Both the position numbers and the translations under genes were made by a program. From the NCBI RefSeq assembly GCF_003627995.1, contig NZ_CP032707.1:2532501-2596500 (forward strand): DNA of 64,000 nucleotides, written 5' to 3'. Shown here in pieces: positions 7,592-16,836 of this stretch. The stretch's first letter is position 1; each line of letters starts with the position of its first letter. This stretch comes from Brevundimonas naejangsanensis (lineage in GTDB: Bacteria > Pseudomonadota > Alphaproteobacteria > Caulobacterales > Caulobacteraceae). The notes under the pieces were generated by a model that was not told the DNA's origin, made no database searches, and was given only the letters and a program-made list of their open reading frames with translations.

Positions 7592-7855
7592 TCAGCAGGC
7601 TTTGCCCTGTCGCTGTCTTTGTTCGCAGCGGCGTTGTTCGCGTTCCCATTCGCGCTGCTCGCGCTCGCGCTTGGCCTTGGTTTCCTCGTCCGAGGTGGTG
7701 ACGGCGTCGAAGCCGGCGCCGACGGCCGCGCCCGTCACCTTGGCCGCGCCGCCGACTACGGCGGCTCCAGCGCCGACGACGGCGCCCGCGACGCAGCCCT
7801 GAAGCATCAGGGCGCTGGTCAGGCAGAGGGCGAGAGTGGTGAGGCGCTGGATCAT
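7592..7855 (-). CDS. Small glycine-zipper lipoprotein
   Basis: 87 aa. An N-terminal signal peptide ends in a lipobox, LMLQGC, with lipidated Cys21. Next come a glycine-zipper stretch (AVVGAGAAVVGGAAKVTGAAVGAG) and a highly charged C-terminus rich in Glu, Arg and Gln (repeats of EREQ), likely a short helix, ending in Cys. Start 7855 is chosen because the signal peptide begins there; an upstream ATG would add 14 hydrophilic residues in front of it. It is convergent with queE, whose stop lies 3 bp away. Outer-membrane or periplasmic location is inferred; function unknown. Confidence 0.75.
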   Translation of the reverse strand: MIQRLTTLALCLTSALMLQGCVAGAVVGAGAAVVGGAAKVTGAAVGAGFDAVTTSDEETKAKREREQREWEREQRRCEQRQRQGKAC

Positions 7856-7894
7856 GGCGGCAGTCTGCCCGCGCGCGCCGGTCCTGTCAGCGCG

Positions 7895-7928
7895 CAAAAA
7901 GAAAGGGGGCGCCCTTTCGAGCGCCCCC
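7895..7928 (-). terminator. Rho-independent terminator after the pirin gene
   Basis: A 7-bp GC stem (GGGGGCG at 7905-7911 with CGCCCCC at 7922-7928) and a 10-nt loop are followed on the minus strand by TTTCTTTTTG. It lies 27 bp past the stop of the minus-strand pirin gene. Confidence 0.8.
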
Positions 7929-7954
7929 TGTGGTCTTTGGACCAGATCGTCGTT

Positions 7955-8650
7955 TTACAGGCTGTCGACCATCACCAGTTCGGCGTCTTGCTTGGCCGTG
8001 ATGGTGATCGTCGGCTCGTCGATGATGCCGGCGCCGTCGCGGGCGTTCAGCGCCGTGCCGTTGACGTCCACCCGGCCCACAGCGGGCACCAGATAGGCGC
8101 GGCGACCGGCGGCCAGGTCATAGGTCAGGCTCTCGCCCGCCTTCAGCGTGGCGGCCAGGACGCGGGCGTTCGCGTTGATGGTCAGGGCCTCGTCCGCCGG
8201 ATCGCCCGAGGCGACGACGGTGAAGCGGCCCGAGCGGTCGCTCTTGGGGAACTCGCGCTGGCCCCAGGACGGCTGGGCGCCGGGCCGGTCCGTCTCGATC
8301 CAGATCTGGAACAGGGTCGTGAGCTCGTTCTCCATGTTGTACTCGGCGTGGCGCACGCCGGTGCCCGCGCTCATCACCTGGACATCGCCCGCCGCCGTAC
8401 GGCCGGTGTTGCCCATGGAATCCTGGTGGGTGATGGCCCCGGTGCGGACGTAGGTGATGATCTCCATGTCCGCGTGCGGGTGGGGCGGAAAGCCGGACTT
8501 GGCCGCGATCTCGTCGTCGTTCCAGACGCGCAGCCGGCCCCAGCCCATGCGCTTGGGGTCATAGTAGTTGGCGAAGGAGAAGTGGTGCCTGGCGTTCAGC
8601 CAGCCGTGGTTGGCGCCGCCGAGGGTGCTGAAAGGTCTGACGTCGATCAT
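7955..8650 (-). CDS. Pirin-family bicupin protein (YhhW-like)
   Basis: 231 aa, the same length as E. coli YhhW, a pirin with quercetin 2,3-dioxygenase activity in vitro. The N-terminal cupin carries the metal ligands in PHPHADMEI and the later GTGVRHAEYN; the start IDVRPFSTLGGANHGWL is diagnostic. The C-terminal cupin (about 150-231) lacks ligands, as usual. Start 8650 gives the family-typical N-terminus; an in-frame ATG 15 bp upstream is less likely. The upstream gap contains the symmetrical word CAACAGTAGTTG, a possible operator. Cytosolic; natural substrate unknown. Confidence 0.9.
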   Translation of the reverse strand: MIDVRPFSTLGGANHGWLNARHHFSFANYYDPKRMGWGRLRVWNDDEIAAKSGFPPHPHADMEIITYVRTGAITHQDSMGNTGRTAAGDVQVMSAGTGVRHAEYNMENELTTLFQIWIETDRPGAQPSWGQREFPKSDRSGRFTVVASGDPADEALTINANARVLAATLKAGESLTYDLAAGRRAYLVPAVGRVDVNGTALNARDGAGIIDEPTITITAKQDAELVMVDSL

Positions 8651-8837
8651 GGTGCGGTCTCCCATCCGAGGAATGCTTGAGGCCTAGATAGGATCGCGAA
8701 ACGGTATATGCAACAGTAGTTGTTTCTAATGGTTGGCGCAGGGGTCCGCATCAGCCACCGTGTAGCCATTCCGCCATAGGTGTCGCTGTCGCTGTAGGTG
8801 AATCCGAATAGGCGAAGGCGGCGGAGGCTGTTCAAGC

Positions 8838-9923
8838 TCACCCCAACTGCGCCCGATGCCGCAGCATGGCGTCGGCCAGCACGATGGCGGCCATGGCTTC
8901 GACCACGGGGACGCCGCGCAGGGCGACGCAGGGGTCGTGGCGGCCCTTGGTGCGCAGGTCGACCTCTTCGCCGTCGCGGTTGATAGTCCGGCGCAGGGTC
9001 AGGATGGAGGAGGTGGGCTTGAACGCTACCCGCGCCGTCAGCGGCTGGCCGGTGGAGATGCCGCCCAGGACGCCGCCCGCCTTGTTCGACAGGAAGACCG
9101 GCAGGCCGTCTTCGCCCAGGCGCATCTCATCGGCGTTGTCCTCGCCCGTCAGCTCGGCGGCTGCGAAGCCCGCGCCGATCTCGACGCCCTTGACGGCGTT
9201 GATGGACATCAGGCCGGCCGCCAGTTCGGCGTCCAGCTTGCCATAGAGGGGCGCGCCCCATCCGGCGGGCACGCCCGTGACCTCCAGCGCCACGACGGCG
9301 CCGATGGAGGAGCCGGCCTTGCGGACGCCGTCCAAGTAGTTTTCCCACGCGGGCACGACCTCGGCTGAGGCGGCGAACAGAGCGTTGTCATAGACGGTGC
9401 CAAAGTCGATCGCCTCGTCGGCGATGCGGTGCGGCCCCAGCTGGACTACCCCGGCGCGGATGCGGATGTTGTCGCCGAGCACCTTCCTCGCCACGGCGCC
9501 GGCCGCCACGCGGCTGGCCGTTTCGCGGGCCGAGGAGCGGCCGCCGCCGCGTGGATCGCGCACGCCGTACTTGGCCTGATAGGCGTAGTCGGCATGGCCA
9601 GGGCGGAAGGCGCGGGCGATCTCGCCGTAGTCCTTGGACCGCTGGTCGGTGTTCTCGATCATCAGGCTGATCGGCGTGCCGGTCGTGACCGGGCCGTTTC
9701 CATCGTCGAAAACGCCGGAAAGGATGCGGACCTGATCGGCCTCCTGCCTCTGGGTGACGAAGCGGCTGCCGCCGGGCTTGCGCAGGTCAAGCAGGGGCTG
9801 GATGTCGGCTTCGGTCAAGGGGATCAGCGGCGGGCAGCCGTCGACGACGCAGCCGATGGCCGGGCCGTGGCTTTCGCCCCAGGTGGTGACGCGGAACAGA
9901 TGGCCGAAGGTGTTGTGCGACAT
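8838..9923 (-). CDS. aroC: Chorismate synthase
   Basis: 361 aa, normal length. It converts 5-enolpyruvylshikimate-3-phosphate to chorismate, the last shared step of aromatic amino-acid synthesis, using reduced FMN. Signature motifs are all present: [14 protein letters not shown] near the N-terminus, the RPGHADY segment, [10 protein letters not shown] in the middle, and the C-terminal RHDPC. It follows the J-domain-like gene on the same strand with an 11-bp gap, suggesting co-transcription. Identification is firm. Confidence 0.98.
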   Translation of the reverse strand: MSHNTFGHLFRVTTWGESHGPAIGCVVDGCPPLIPLTEADIQPLLDLRKPGGSRFVTQRQEADQVRILSGVFDDGNGPVTTGTPISLMIENTDQRSKDYGEIARAFRPGHADYAYQAKYGVRDPRGGGRSSARETASRVAAGAVARKVLGDNIRIRAGVVQLGPHRIADEAIDFGTVYDNALFAASAEVVPAWENYLDGVRKAGSSIGAVVALEVTGVPAGWGAPLYGKLDAELAAGLMSINAVKGVEIGAGFAAAELTGEDNADEMRLGEDGLPVFLSNKAGGVLGGISTGQPLTARVAFKPTSSILTLRRTINRDGEEVDLRTKGRHDPCVALRGVPVVEAMAAIVLADAMLRHRAQLG

Positions 9924-9934
9924 GATAGCGACGC

Positions 9935-10681
9935 TTAGGCCGCCATCCGCTCCGGCGTCCAGACCCGAGTGAAGCGCAGCAGCATGTCTTCGGCCGCCGA
10001 GGGCAGGTCGTCGGAGGGGATCAACTTGACGAAGAGGTCGCCGGCGGGGCGTTTTCCGCGCGCGGTCAGGCCCAGGCCCGGCAGGCGCAGCCGCACCGGT
10101 TCGATCATGTCCGGCACCAGCCAGGCGGACTGCGGACCGGCATGGGTGTCGATCTCGATCCGTCCGCCGTCGCGCATCATGCGAGGCGCGATGGGCCAGT
10201 CCATGAACAGGTCCGCCCCCAGCACCGACAGGCCGTCGGCCGGGCGGATCAGCACCCGCAGCAGGCCGGGGCAGCCCTTCAACCGAACATGGTCGGCGGT
10301 GCGCACGCCGGGCGGAACATGGACGAGCAGGCGCCGGCCCCAGGCCTCGACGACCACGCTGGCCCCGGTCAGGGCCTGCATCGGCGTCAGAACGACCAGC
10401 GGTGCGGGGGCGGAGGTGAAAGAAGAAGTTGTATGATCGGCGGGACGAGCGGCGGGGGGCGGCGCGCCCGTGTTGGGCGCGGGCAGGGCGGGCGCTTCAG
10501 TCTGCAAAAGGCGATAGGCGGCGATCACGCGCCGGAACCGCTCGGCGTCGCCGCCCGGCTGGTCCGGCCGAGCCGCCTTGACGGCCGCGCGGAAGGCGGC
10601 GGCCAGCGCCTGCGGCCCCGCCGGGGCGTCGAGGCCCAGCAGGCGCCGAGCGTCCGAGAATGGAAGGCTGTCCGCGCGCAT
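9935..10681 (-). CDS. DnaJ-like protein with degenerate HPD motif and no zinc finger
   Basis: 248 aa. Residues about 8-62 look like a J domain, but the HPD tripeptide that activates Hsp70 is RPD (38-40). A Pro/Ala linker (about 63-90) leads to a DnaJ C-terminal peptide-binding region (about 95-245: [42 protein letters not shown]). The Gly/Phe region and cysteine zinc finger of true DnaJ are missing, as in CbpA-type proteins. With the His replaced it should not stimulate DnaK in the usual way, so it may act as a holdase or bind a specific client. aroC lies 11 bp downstream, so the two may share an mRNA. Confidence 0.8.
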   Translation of the reverse strand: MRADSLPFSDARRLLGLDAPAGPQALAAAFRAAVKAARPDQPGGDAERFRRVIAAYRLLQTEAPALPAPNTGAPPPAARPADHTTSSFTSAPAPLVVLTPMQALTGASVVVEAWGRRLLVHVPPGVRTADHVRLKGCPGLLRVLIRPADGLSVLGADLFMDWPIAPRMMRDGGRIEIDTHAGPQSAWLVPDMIEPVRLRLPGLGLTARGKRPAGDLFVKLIPSDDLPSAAEDMLLRFTRVWTPERMAA

Positions 10682-10724
10682 GGCGCGAAGCCTGACGTGG
10701 ATATGGTCAAGGCCGAGTTAACCC

Positions 10725-10787
10725 TGTCGACGTAGCGCCTTTTTTGGGGCTGATTGGCGGGCGCTGCGTTCTATTGTCGACGCAGCG
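10725..10787 (+). promoter_or_regulatory. Direct repeat and hairpin upstream of the YciI-like gene
   Basis: The 13-bp words TGTCGACGTAGCG (10725-10737) and TGTCGACGCAGCG (10775-10787) differ at one base and are exactly 50 bp apart. The second also forms an 8-bp inverted repeat with CGCTGCGT at 10762-10769 (loop 10 nt). The spacing, close to five helical turns, fits two operator copies in the promoter of the downstream gene. The regulator is unknown. Confidence 0.35.
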
Positions 10788-10832
10788 ACGCCGTGAGGGA
10801 AAGCCGCCCTCGCCAAGCTGGAAGGAAATGCC

Positions 10833-11264
10833 ATGCGCGTAATGGTGATGATGAAGGGCACGGACGCCATCGAGTCTGGGGTTCAGCCCAGCGAAGCGCT
10901 CATCCGTGACATGACGGTCTTCAATGGGGAACTGGCCGCAGCCGGCCTCCTGCTGGCCGGGGAGGGGTTGCAGCCCTCGTCCAAGGGCAAGCGGGTGATC
11001 TTCGGCGGGAATGGCGAGCCGCCTGTCGTGGATGGACCCTTCGCCCAGACCAGGGAATTGATCGCCGGCTTCTGGATATGGAAGGTCAAGGACATGGACG
11101 AGGCCGTGGCCTGGGCGCGGCGTATTCCTGATACCGACAGGCTGCACGGTGAGGTCGAGATCCGCCCCATCCTGGACATGGAGGACTTCGAAGCCTTGAC
11201 GCCCGAACTCCAGGCCCGAGAGGCGGCCTTGCGCGAGGCGACCGGACATTACAGCGAAGCCTGA
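10833..11264 (+). CDS. YciI-like (DGPF domain) protein
   Basis: 143 aa. It opens with MRVMVMMKG and carries VVDGPFAQTRELIAGFWI in the middle, the DGPF motif of the YCII-related family, followed by the DMDEAVAWARRIP helix. These small ferredoxin-like proteins form dimers; a conserved His/Asp pair suggests an enzyme, but no reaction is established for this branch. In other genomes relatives often accompany ECF sigma factors, but none is adjacent here. The ATG follows GGAAGG at good spacing. The upstream region has a near-perfect direct repeat, so the gene may be specifically regulated. Confidence 0.88.
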   Translation: MRVMVMMKGTDAIESGVQPSEALIRDMTVFNGELAAAGLLLAGEGLQPSSKGKRVIFGGNGEPPVVDGPFAQTRELIAGFWIWKVKDMDEAVAWARRIPDTDRLHGEVEIRPILDMEDFEALTPELQAREAALREATGHYSEA

Positions 11265-11337
11265 GCACGGGTCCGGGTGACGCAGGTTTGAACGCCCAGC
11301 CTGTGACGCGTGGCGCAAGCGGGACTATAGGACCGGC

Positions 11338-12006
11338 ATGACCCAGTCCGTAATCCCGCCCAGCCCGTCTCGCGAAGACTATGCCGCCCAGCTGGCGGCC
11401 AATGCCGACGAAACCATCTTCCAGCGCGACGACCCCATTGCGCTGTTCGTGGAGTGGCTGGACGCCGCACGGGCGTCCGAACCGAACGATCCCAACGCCA
11501 TGGCCCTGGCCACCGTGGACGCCGAGGGCAACCCCGACGCGCGCATGGTCCTGCTGAAGGACGTCGATGCGCGCGGCTTCACCTTCTATTCCAATCAGGA
11601 GAGCGCCAAGGGCGAGCAACTTTGGGCCAATCCGTCCGCCGCCCTGCTGTTCCACTGGAAGAGTCTGCGCCGCCAGGTGCGGGTGCGTGGCTCGGTCGAG
11701 CCGGTCAGCGTCGAGGAGGCCGATGCCTACTTCGCCAGTCGAGCGCGCGAAAGCCGCATCGGCGCCTGGGTGTCGGATCAGTCGCGTCCCCTGGCCGACC
11801 GGGCGACGCTGGAGGCGCGGGTGGCGGACCAGACGGCGCGCTTTGACGGGCATGAGGTGCCACGCCCGGATCGCTGGACAGGCTGGCGGGTGAACCCGGT
11901 CCAGATCGAGTTCTGGCGCGATCGGCCCTTCCGTCTGCACGATCGTCTGCGCTTCGATCGGACGGCGGGGGAGTCGGACTGGCGTCGCCTCCGTCTGTGG
12001 CCGTAA
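11338..12006 (+). CDS. pdxH: Pyridoxamine/pyridoxine 5'-phosphate oxidase
   Basis: 222 aa. It oxidises pyridoxine or pyridoxamine 5'-phosphate to pyridoxal 5'-phosphate, using FMN and oxygen. Recognisable are the FMN-binding [19 protein letters not shown] segment, [17 protein letters not shown], the [11 protein letters not shown] stretch and the C-terminal [15 protein letters not shown] with the conserved Arg and His. Length and motif order match the E. coli enzyme. It is a single gene, convergent with a TetR gene 16 bp away. Identification is firm. Confidence 0.97.
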   Translation: MTQSVIPPSPSREDYAAQLAANADETIFQRDDPIALFVEWLDAARASEPNDPNAMALATVDAEGNPDARMVLLKDVDARGFTFYSNQESAKGEQLWANPSAALLFHWKSLRRQVRVRGSVEPVSVEEADAYFASRARESRIGAWVSDQSRPLADRATLEARVADQTARFDGHEVPRPDRWTGWRVNPVQIEFWRDRPFRLHDRLRFDRTAGESDWRRLRLWP

Positions 12007-12022
12007 GGGCTCGCGCGCCGCT

Positions 12023-12637
12023 TCAGGCGGCGTAGCGCGCCAGGAAGGTTTCGACCGCGTCTTCGGCTATGCTGGCGGGGGACCGTGCGGGCAGAACCTG
12101 GTCGCCGGTCACCATGGGCACGAAAAAGAGCGGATGCTCGACCATCCCCATCAACTGGCTGGCGGCCCAGGAAGCCTTGTCGACCTTTAGTTCGCCCTTG
12201 GCGGCCATTTCGGTCAGCGCGGCGACCAGCACGGCGCCGAAATCCTGTTTGGCCTGTTCGTAGAAGGCCGTGGCCACGCTTTCAAACCGATGGCGCTCGG
12301 TCATGACCAGTCGGAAAATGGCTCTGACGAACGCGTCGCTCAGGAATTCTGCATAGGCGGTCAGGAAGCTGGTCAGCCTGGGACGAGGCGGTCCGGTGCA
12401 GGCCTTGACGCCAGCCATGCGCTTCGTGAAGTCGGCGGACGCCTCGTCGATCACCGCCGCGAAGAGAGCGGCCTTGCTGTCGAACATGGCGTAGAGAGTC
12501 GCGGTGGACACTCCGGCTTCGCGGGCGATGGGCTCCATCTTTGTTCCGGCATAGCCTTCGGAGACGAAGTGCAGACGAGCCTGACGCACGAGGGCGTCGC
12601 GTCGAGGGTCGTCGAGAGCGTAGACCGAAACGGTCAT
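12023..12637 (-). CDS. TetR-family transcriptional regulator
   Basis: 204 aa. The N-terminal TetR helix-turn-helix covers about residues 13-60 (ARLHFVSEGYAGTKMEPIAREAGVSTATLYAMFDSKAALF). The remainder is all-helical; MTERHRFESVATAFYEQ and the C-terminal VETFLARYAA resemble the AcrR-type C-terminal domain. The ligand is unknown. No efflux pump or enzyme gene is beside it on the same strand: uridine kinase lies upstream on the same strand and pdxH is convergent downstream. Its target may be itself or a distant gene. Family call firm, role open. Confidence 0.9.
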   Translation of the reverse strand: MTVSVYALDDPRRDALVRQARLHFVSEGYAGTKMEPIAREAGVSTATLYAMFDSKAALFAAVIDEASADFTKRMAGVKACTGPPRPRLTSFLTAYAEFLSDAFVRAIFRLVMTERHRFESVATAFYEQAKQDFGAVLVAALTEMAAKGELKVDKASWAASQLMGMVEHPLFFVPMVTGDQVLPARSPASIAEDAVETFLARYAA

Positions 12638-12732
12638 CGGATCATCACCAGTCGTTAGGCGCCGACACTGCCTTTAATTTGACACGATTGCAACGATCAC
12701 CGTTAATATCAGAGTTCTTCGAGCGTCAATTA

Positions 12733-13377
12733 CTACTTGAGCCAGGGCGCCAGCAGCGGATGAGCGAGGACCGGCGCGGCCAGTCGGATCACGGCCTGAG
12801 GGTCGTCCAGACGCACGGCGGCGGTGGCGTCCGCAACGATGAAGTCGGCGTGGACCCGCGACGGCTCCGTCAGTCGCTCGTGGCCGGGCCGAACGGTCGC
12901 GAGATATTGCTGGATCACGGATTCCGCCGTCCGGCCGCGCTCGACCTGATCGCGGAGCAGGCGGCGGATGAATCGGATGTCGGCCGGGGTGTCCACGAAA
13001 ACCCGGATGTCGAACAGGGCGGCCAGCGCCGGGGTGCACAAGAGGTGCGTACCCTCGACGACCACCACCTCGGCGGCCGGCACCGGCTCGCCGCCCGGTT
13101 CGCGCCCGTGATGGATGAAGGAGTAGAGGGGGGCGGTGACGTTGCGCCCAGCCTTCAGATCCGTCAGGTCGGAGATCAGCAGATCGTGATCGCGCGCCGC
13201 GACGTCGTCGAAATCATGCGTCGCCGGATCGAAGCCGGGAATGGAGGCGGCGTCCAGATAATAGGAGTCCTCGCGCAGCAGGGTCGCCACGCTCTCGGGC
13301 AGGGAAGAAATCAAGGCCTCGGCCAGGGTGCTCTTGCCCGAGCCGGAACCGCCGGTGATCGCGATCAGAATGGTCAT
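12733..13377 (-). CDS. udk: Uridine kinase family protein
   Basis: 214 aa. It phosphorylates uridine or cytidine with ATP in pyrimidine salvage. The P-loop GGSGSGKST lies at about residues 8-16, followed by the substrate-side REDSYYLD, the VVVEGTHLL strand (Walker-B position), and FVDTPADIRFIRRLLRDQVERGR, the lid. I start it at 13377 (MTILIAITGG) since the P-loop normally lies about ten residues from the N-terminus; the longer frame adds 30 residues of low-complexity sequence. The exact substrate is not certain, because the uridine kinase/phosphoribulokinase superfamily includes related kinases. Confidence 0.85.
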   Translation of the reverse strand: MTILIAITGGSGSGKSTLAEALISSLPESVATLLREDSYYLDAASIPGFDPATHDFDDVAARDHDLLISDLTDLKAGRNVTAPLYSFIHHGREPGGEPVPAAEVVVVEGTHLLCTPALAALFDIRVFVDTPADIRFIRRLLRDQVERGRTAESVIQQYLATVRPGHERLTEPSRVHADFIVADATAAVRLDDPQAVIRLAAPVLAHPLLAPWLK

Positions 13378-13540
13378 GGGCGGCTCATTCACCCGGACGG
13401 GCGGGGATGCAAGCCTTGAGCGCGCGCGTAACGTCGATCTGTCGCGGCCAGGCTTCCCTTGCGGCACGTTGCTTGACGCCGTTGACCTGTCTTAGCGTGC
13501 ATCCAAGCGCTGCAGACGCATAGACGAGGGAAGACGCCGA

Positions 13541-15172
13541 ATGCTGGGTATGATGCAGGACTGGCCGCTGACGGTCGACAAGATCCTCGATCACGCGAAG
13601 ACCTGGCACGGGCGACGCGAGGTCGTCACCCGGTCGGTCGAAGGGCCGATCGTCCGCACCACCTACGCCGCCATCCACGAACGGGCGCGCCGGGTGTCGG
13701 GCGCGCTCCTGGCCTGGGGCGTCAAGCCGGGCGACCGCGTCGGCACCCTGGCCTGGAACACGGGTAACCACATCGAGACCTGGTACGGCATCATGGGCAT
13801 CGGCGCCGTGTGCCACACCCTGAACCCGCGCCTGTTTCCGGAACAACTGGCCTACATCATCAATCACGCCGAAGACCGGGTCATCTTCACCGACCTGACC
13901 TTCGTGCCGCTGCTGGAAGCCATCCTGCCGCACTGCCCCACCGTCGAGCGCGTCATCGTCATGACCGACGCCGCCCATATGCCGCAGGCCAAACTGCCCA
14001 AGGCCGAGGTCTATGAGACCGTGCTGGAACAGGCGTCGGGCGATGTGACCTGGGGCGGGTTTGACGAGCAGACGGCCTGCGGCCTCTGCTACACCTCGGG
14101 CACGACCGGCAATCCGAAGGGGGTGCTGTATTCGCACCGCTCGAACTTCATCCATACCCTGCTGGGCCTGCAGTCGACGGTCATGGGCGCGACGCCCAGC
14201 GAAGTGATCTTGCCGGTGGTGCCCATGTTCCACGCCAACGCCTGGGGCATCGCCTTCGCCGGCCCGGCGGCGGGCGCCAAGCTGATCATGCCGGGCGCCA
14301 GGATGGACGGCGCGGCCCTCTATGAGTTGATCGAGGCCGAAGGCGTCACCTTCTCCGCCGCCGTGCCCACCGTCTGGCAGGGCCTGTTCGCCCACATGAT
14401 CGAAAACGGCCTGAAATTCTCCACCTTGAAGAAGGTGCTGATCGGCGGTTCGGCCTGCCCGGAAGCCTTGATCCGCGGCTTCCAGGACAGGTTCGGCGTC
14501 GAAGTGGTCCATGCCTGGGGCATGACCGAGACCTCGCCTATCGGCACCATCGCCAACCTGACGCCTGAACTGAAGGCGCTGCCCTATGACGAGCAGATGG
14601 CCTGGCGCATGAAGCAGGGGACGCCGCCGCTGGGCGTCGAGCTGAAGATCAAGAACTACGGCGGCCAGGAGATGCCGCACGACGGCAAGACCTTCGGCCG
14701 CGTCATGGTCAAGGGGCCGACCATCGCCGGCGCCTATTTCAAGGGCGAGGGCGGCGACATCCTGGATCACGAGGGCTTCTTCGATACCGGCGACATCGCC
14801 AGCGTCGATCCTCAGGGCTTCATGCAGATCACGGACCGCGCCAAGGACGTCATCAAGTCGGGCGGGGAGTGGATCAGCTCCATCGACATCGAGAACATCG
14901 CCGTCGGCCACCCCAAGGTCGCCCTGGCCGCCGTGATCGGCGCGGCCCATCCCAAGTGGGACGAGCGGCCGGTGCTGCTGGTCAAGCTTAAGGACGGCGA
15001 GGCGCAGGACAAGCAGGAGCATCTGGACTTCCTGCAGGGCAAGATCGCCAAATGGTGGATGCCGGATGACGTGGTCTTCGTGGATGACATCCCCCTGGGC
15101 GCCACCGGCAAGATCGACAAGAAGACCCTGCGCGAGCGAATGACGGACTACCGGCTGCCCACCGCCGGGTGA
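13541..15172 (+). CDS. Long-chain or medium-chain fatty-acyl-CoA ligase
   Basis: 543 aa AMP-forming ligase that activates a carboxylic acid with ATP and CoA. The P-loop-like [11 protein letters not shown] is at 184-194, the adenylate motif [10 protein letters not shown] is near 324, [11 protein letters not shown] is the hinge region, and the CoA-binding/catalytic end is [14 protein letters not shown], with the acyl-adenylate Lys. Overall order matches the FadD-related family acting on medium or long chains. The ATG follows GAGGGAAG. The DUF1499 gene starts 18 bp past its stop. A role in beta-oxidation fits the acyl-CoA dehydrogenase elsewhere in the window. Confidence 0.92.
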   Translation: MLGMMQDWPLTVDKILDHAKTWHGRREVVTRSVEGPIVRTTYAAIHERARRVSGALLAWGVKPGDRVGTLAWNTGNHIETWYGIMGIGAVCHTLNPRLFPEQLAYIINHAEDRVIFTDLTFVPLLEAILPHCPTVERVIVMTDAAHMPQAKLPKAEVYETVLEQASGDVTWGGFDEQTACGLCYTSGTTGNPKGVLYSHRSNFIHTLLGLQSTVMGATPSEVILPVVPMFHANAWGIAFAGPAAGAKLIMPGARMDGAALYELIEAEGVTFSAAVPTVWQGLFAHMIENGLKFSTLKKVLIGGSACPEALIRGFQDRFGVEVVHAWGMTETSPIGTIANLTPELKALPYDEQMAWRMKQGTPPLGVELKIKNYGGQEMPHDGKTFGRVMVKGPTIAGAYFKGEGGDILDHEGFFDTGDIASVDPQGFMQITDRAKDVIKSGGEWISSIDIENIAVGHPKVALAAVIGAAHPKWDERPVLLVKLKDGEAQDKQEHLDFLQGKIAKWWMPDDVVFVDDIPLGATGKIDKKTLRERMTDYRLPTAG

Positions 15173-15189
15173 TTCCACGGAAGGACGCC

Positions 15190-15870
15190 ATGTCGACCCA
15201 ACGCCCCAAAGGCCAGCTGCTGGCCGTCCTGCTGCTGCTATTGGCGCTTCTGGCGCCGGGCCTGCTGCTGGCCGCCGTCTTCGGCACGCGCCTGGGGCTG
15301 TGGGACGCGGACTTCGGCATGGGGGTGCTGGCGCTGAAGGCGGGACGCCTCCTGGCCTATCTGGGGCTGGCGGCCGCCTTGGTCGCCGTGATCCTGGCCT
15401 TGCGAGATCGGCGGCTGCTGGGCCTGGCGGGCGCCGCCTTGCTGGCGGCCGGTTTGTGCGTCGGCGGCTATTGGGTCCAGGATCGACGCTTCGGCGAGGC
15501 GCCGCGCGACGTCGCCACCGATCCGTCCGACCCGCCCGCCTTCGCCCGCTTGCTGACCGCCGAGCGTCGCCTAGCCAAGGCGCCCCAGACCCGACCGCAG
15601 GCGTGCGATGGCCTGACCCCGGCGCCGACCCAGGTCGCGCCGGAAACGGCCGCCTGGGCGCTTGAAAAGGCCGGGTTCACCGTCCTGGGCACGGCGCCGT
15701 TCCGGGTGGACGGTCGCAAGGAAGGGGTCTGGTTCGGCCTGACCCACGACGTCAGCGTCCGCATCCGCCCCGGCCGCACCGACGTGCGCGTCGCGGCGCG
15801 CGACAGCCTGCCGGTGGGTGACGAAGCCTGTCGTCTCGCCAAGGCCGTCGTCGCGGGCCTGACGCCCTGA
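15190..15870 (+). CDS. DUF1499 membrane-anchored protein
   Basis: 226 aa. Three hydrophobic segments fill the first 100 residues (about 8-32, 50-70 and 77-97). After that is a periplasmic-type domain with the DUF1499 pattern: DPSDPPAFARLL, then CDGLTPAPTQVAPETAAWALEKAGF, VWFGLTHDVSVRIRPG and a final conserved Cys in GDEACRLAK. The family has no known activity. I prefer the ATG at 15190, which follows GGAAGGA, over a GTG at 15169 overlapping the ligase stop. It probably shares an mRNA with the fatty-acyl-CoA ligase. Confidence 0.8.
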   Translation: MSTQRPKGQLLAVLLLLLALLAPGLLLAAVFGTRLGLWDADFGMGVLALKAGRLLAYLGLAAALVAVILALRDRRLLGLAGAALLAAGLCVGGYWVQDRRFGEAPRDVATDPSDPPAFARLLTAERRLAKAPQTRPQACDGLTPAPTQVAPETAAWALEKAGFTVLGTAPFRVDGRKEGVWFGLTHDVSVRIRPGRTDVRVAARDSLPVGDEACRLAKAVVAGLTP

Positions 15871-15874
15871 CGGA

Positions 15875-16792
15875 TCAGAAGGCCGGGTCGTTCAGGCTCC
15901 AGTTCGCGCCGAGGTCCGGCTGGGGCGAGGCTTGGGCGCGGCCCTCCTTCTCCAGCTTGATCAGGTGGGCCAGGACCGACAGGCTGGCGGCCGGCCACAG
16001 GCGCTGATCGACGGCGGCGTAGAGGATCGGCACCATCTCGGCGATCGTCCGGTCGCCTGCCGCCAGGCGGGCCATGACCTGGGCCTCGCGCTCCAGCCGG
16101 TGGTCGCGATAGGCCTTGAGGAAGGGCGCGACCTGGGTGATCGCCGGGCCGTGCGTCGGCCAGATCGTCGAGAACCCGCGCGCCAGCACCGCGTCCAGGC
16201 TCTTCATATAGTCCGCCATGTCGCCGTCGGGCGGGGCGACGACGGTGGTCGACCAGCCCATGACGTGGTCGCCGCTGAACAGGGCGTTCTCCTGACGCAG
16301 CACGAAGGCCATGTGGTTGGAGGCGTGCCCCGGCGTGGCCAGGGCCTCCAGCGTCCAGCCGTCGCCTTCGATCCGTTCGCCGCCGCTCAGGACCACGTCG
16401 GGTCGGAAGTCGGCGTCGTCTTCCTCGTCCAACGCGCCCGACGCGTGGATCGTCCGTTCGGGCGGGGCGGCGGCCAGGATCGGCGCGCCGCCGACGGCCT
16501 CTGCCAGCGGGCGGGCGAGGGGAGCGTGGTCGCGATGGGTGTGGGTCACCAGGATGTGGCTAACGATCCGCCCCTCGATCGCCTTCAGCAGGGCGGCCAG
16601 ATGGGCGTCGTCGTCGGGCCCCGGATCAATCACCGCGACCTCCGCTCCCGGTCGGTCGCGCCCGATGATGTAGGTCCCCGTCCCGGTGAAGGTGAAGGGG
16701 CCCGGGTTATCCGCGATCACCCTCTGGATCAGGGGCGAGACCTGGTCTCGACGGCCGTAGGCGAAGTCGAACTGGCGCAGATAGGGAATCAT
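15875..16792 (-). CDS. MBL-fold metallo-hydrolase (LACTB2-like)
   Basis: 305 aa. The zinc motif HTHRDH is at 84-89, the further ligand His is in ATPGHASNHM, and the metal-bridging Asp is in LFSGDHVMGW. A C-terminal helical domain (about 220-285: EREAQVMARLAAGDRTIAEMVPILY and LSVLAHLIKLEKEG) looks like the winged helix of the LACTB2 group, some members of which are RNA endonucleases. The substrate cannot be told from sequence. It is convergent with the DUF1499 gene (4-bp gap) and followed upstream by the sulfur transferase on the same strand. Confidence 0.88.
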   Translation of the reverse strand: MIPYLRQFDFAYGRRDQVSPLIQRVIADNPGPFTFTGTGTYIIGRDRPGAEVAVIDPGPDDDAHLAALLKAIEGRIVSHILVTHTHRDHAPLARPLAEAVGGAPILAAAPPERTIHASGALDEEDDADFRPDVVLSGGERIEGDGWTLEALATPGHASNHMAFVLRQENALFSGDHVMGWSTTVVAPPDGDMADYMKSLDAVLARGFSTIWPTHGPAITQVAPFLKAYRDHRLEREAQVMARLAAGDRTIAEMVPILYAAVDQRLWPAASLSVLAHLIKLEKEGRAQASPQPDLGANWSLNDPAF

Positions 16793-16836
16793 GACCGGGC
16801 TCCTGGACGCGCAGGCGTCGCGCGGACGAGCCTTCC

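Noticed and set aside
8647..8841. 64-codon minus-strand frame between aroC and pirin
   Set aside because: It overlaps the aroC stop and the pirin start, has no convincing ribosome binding site or recognisable composition; the gap is better read as a promoter region.
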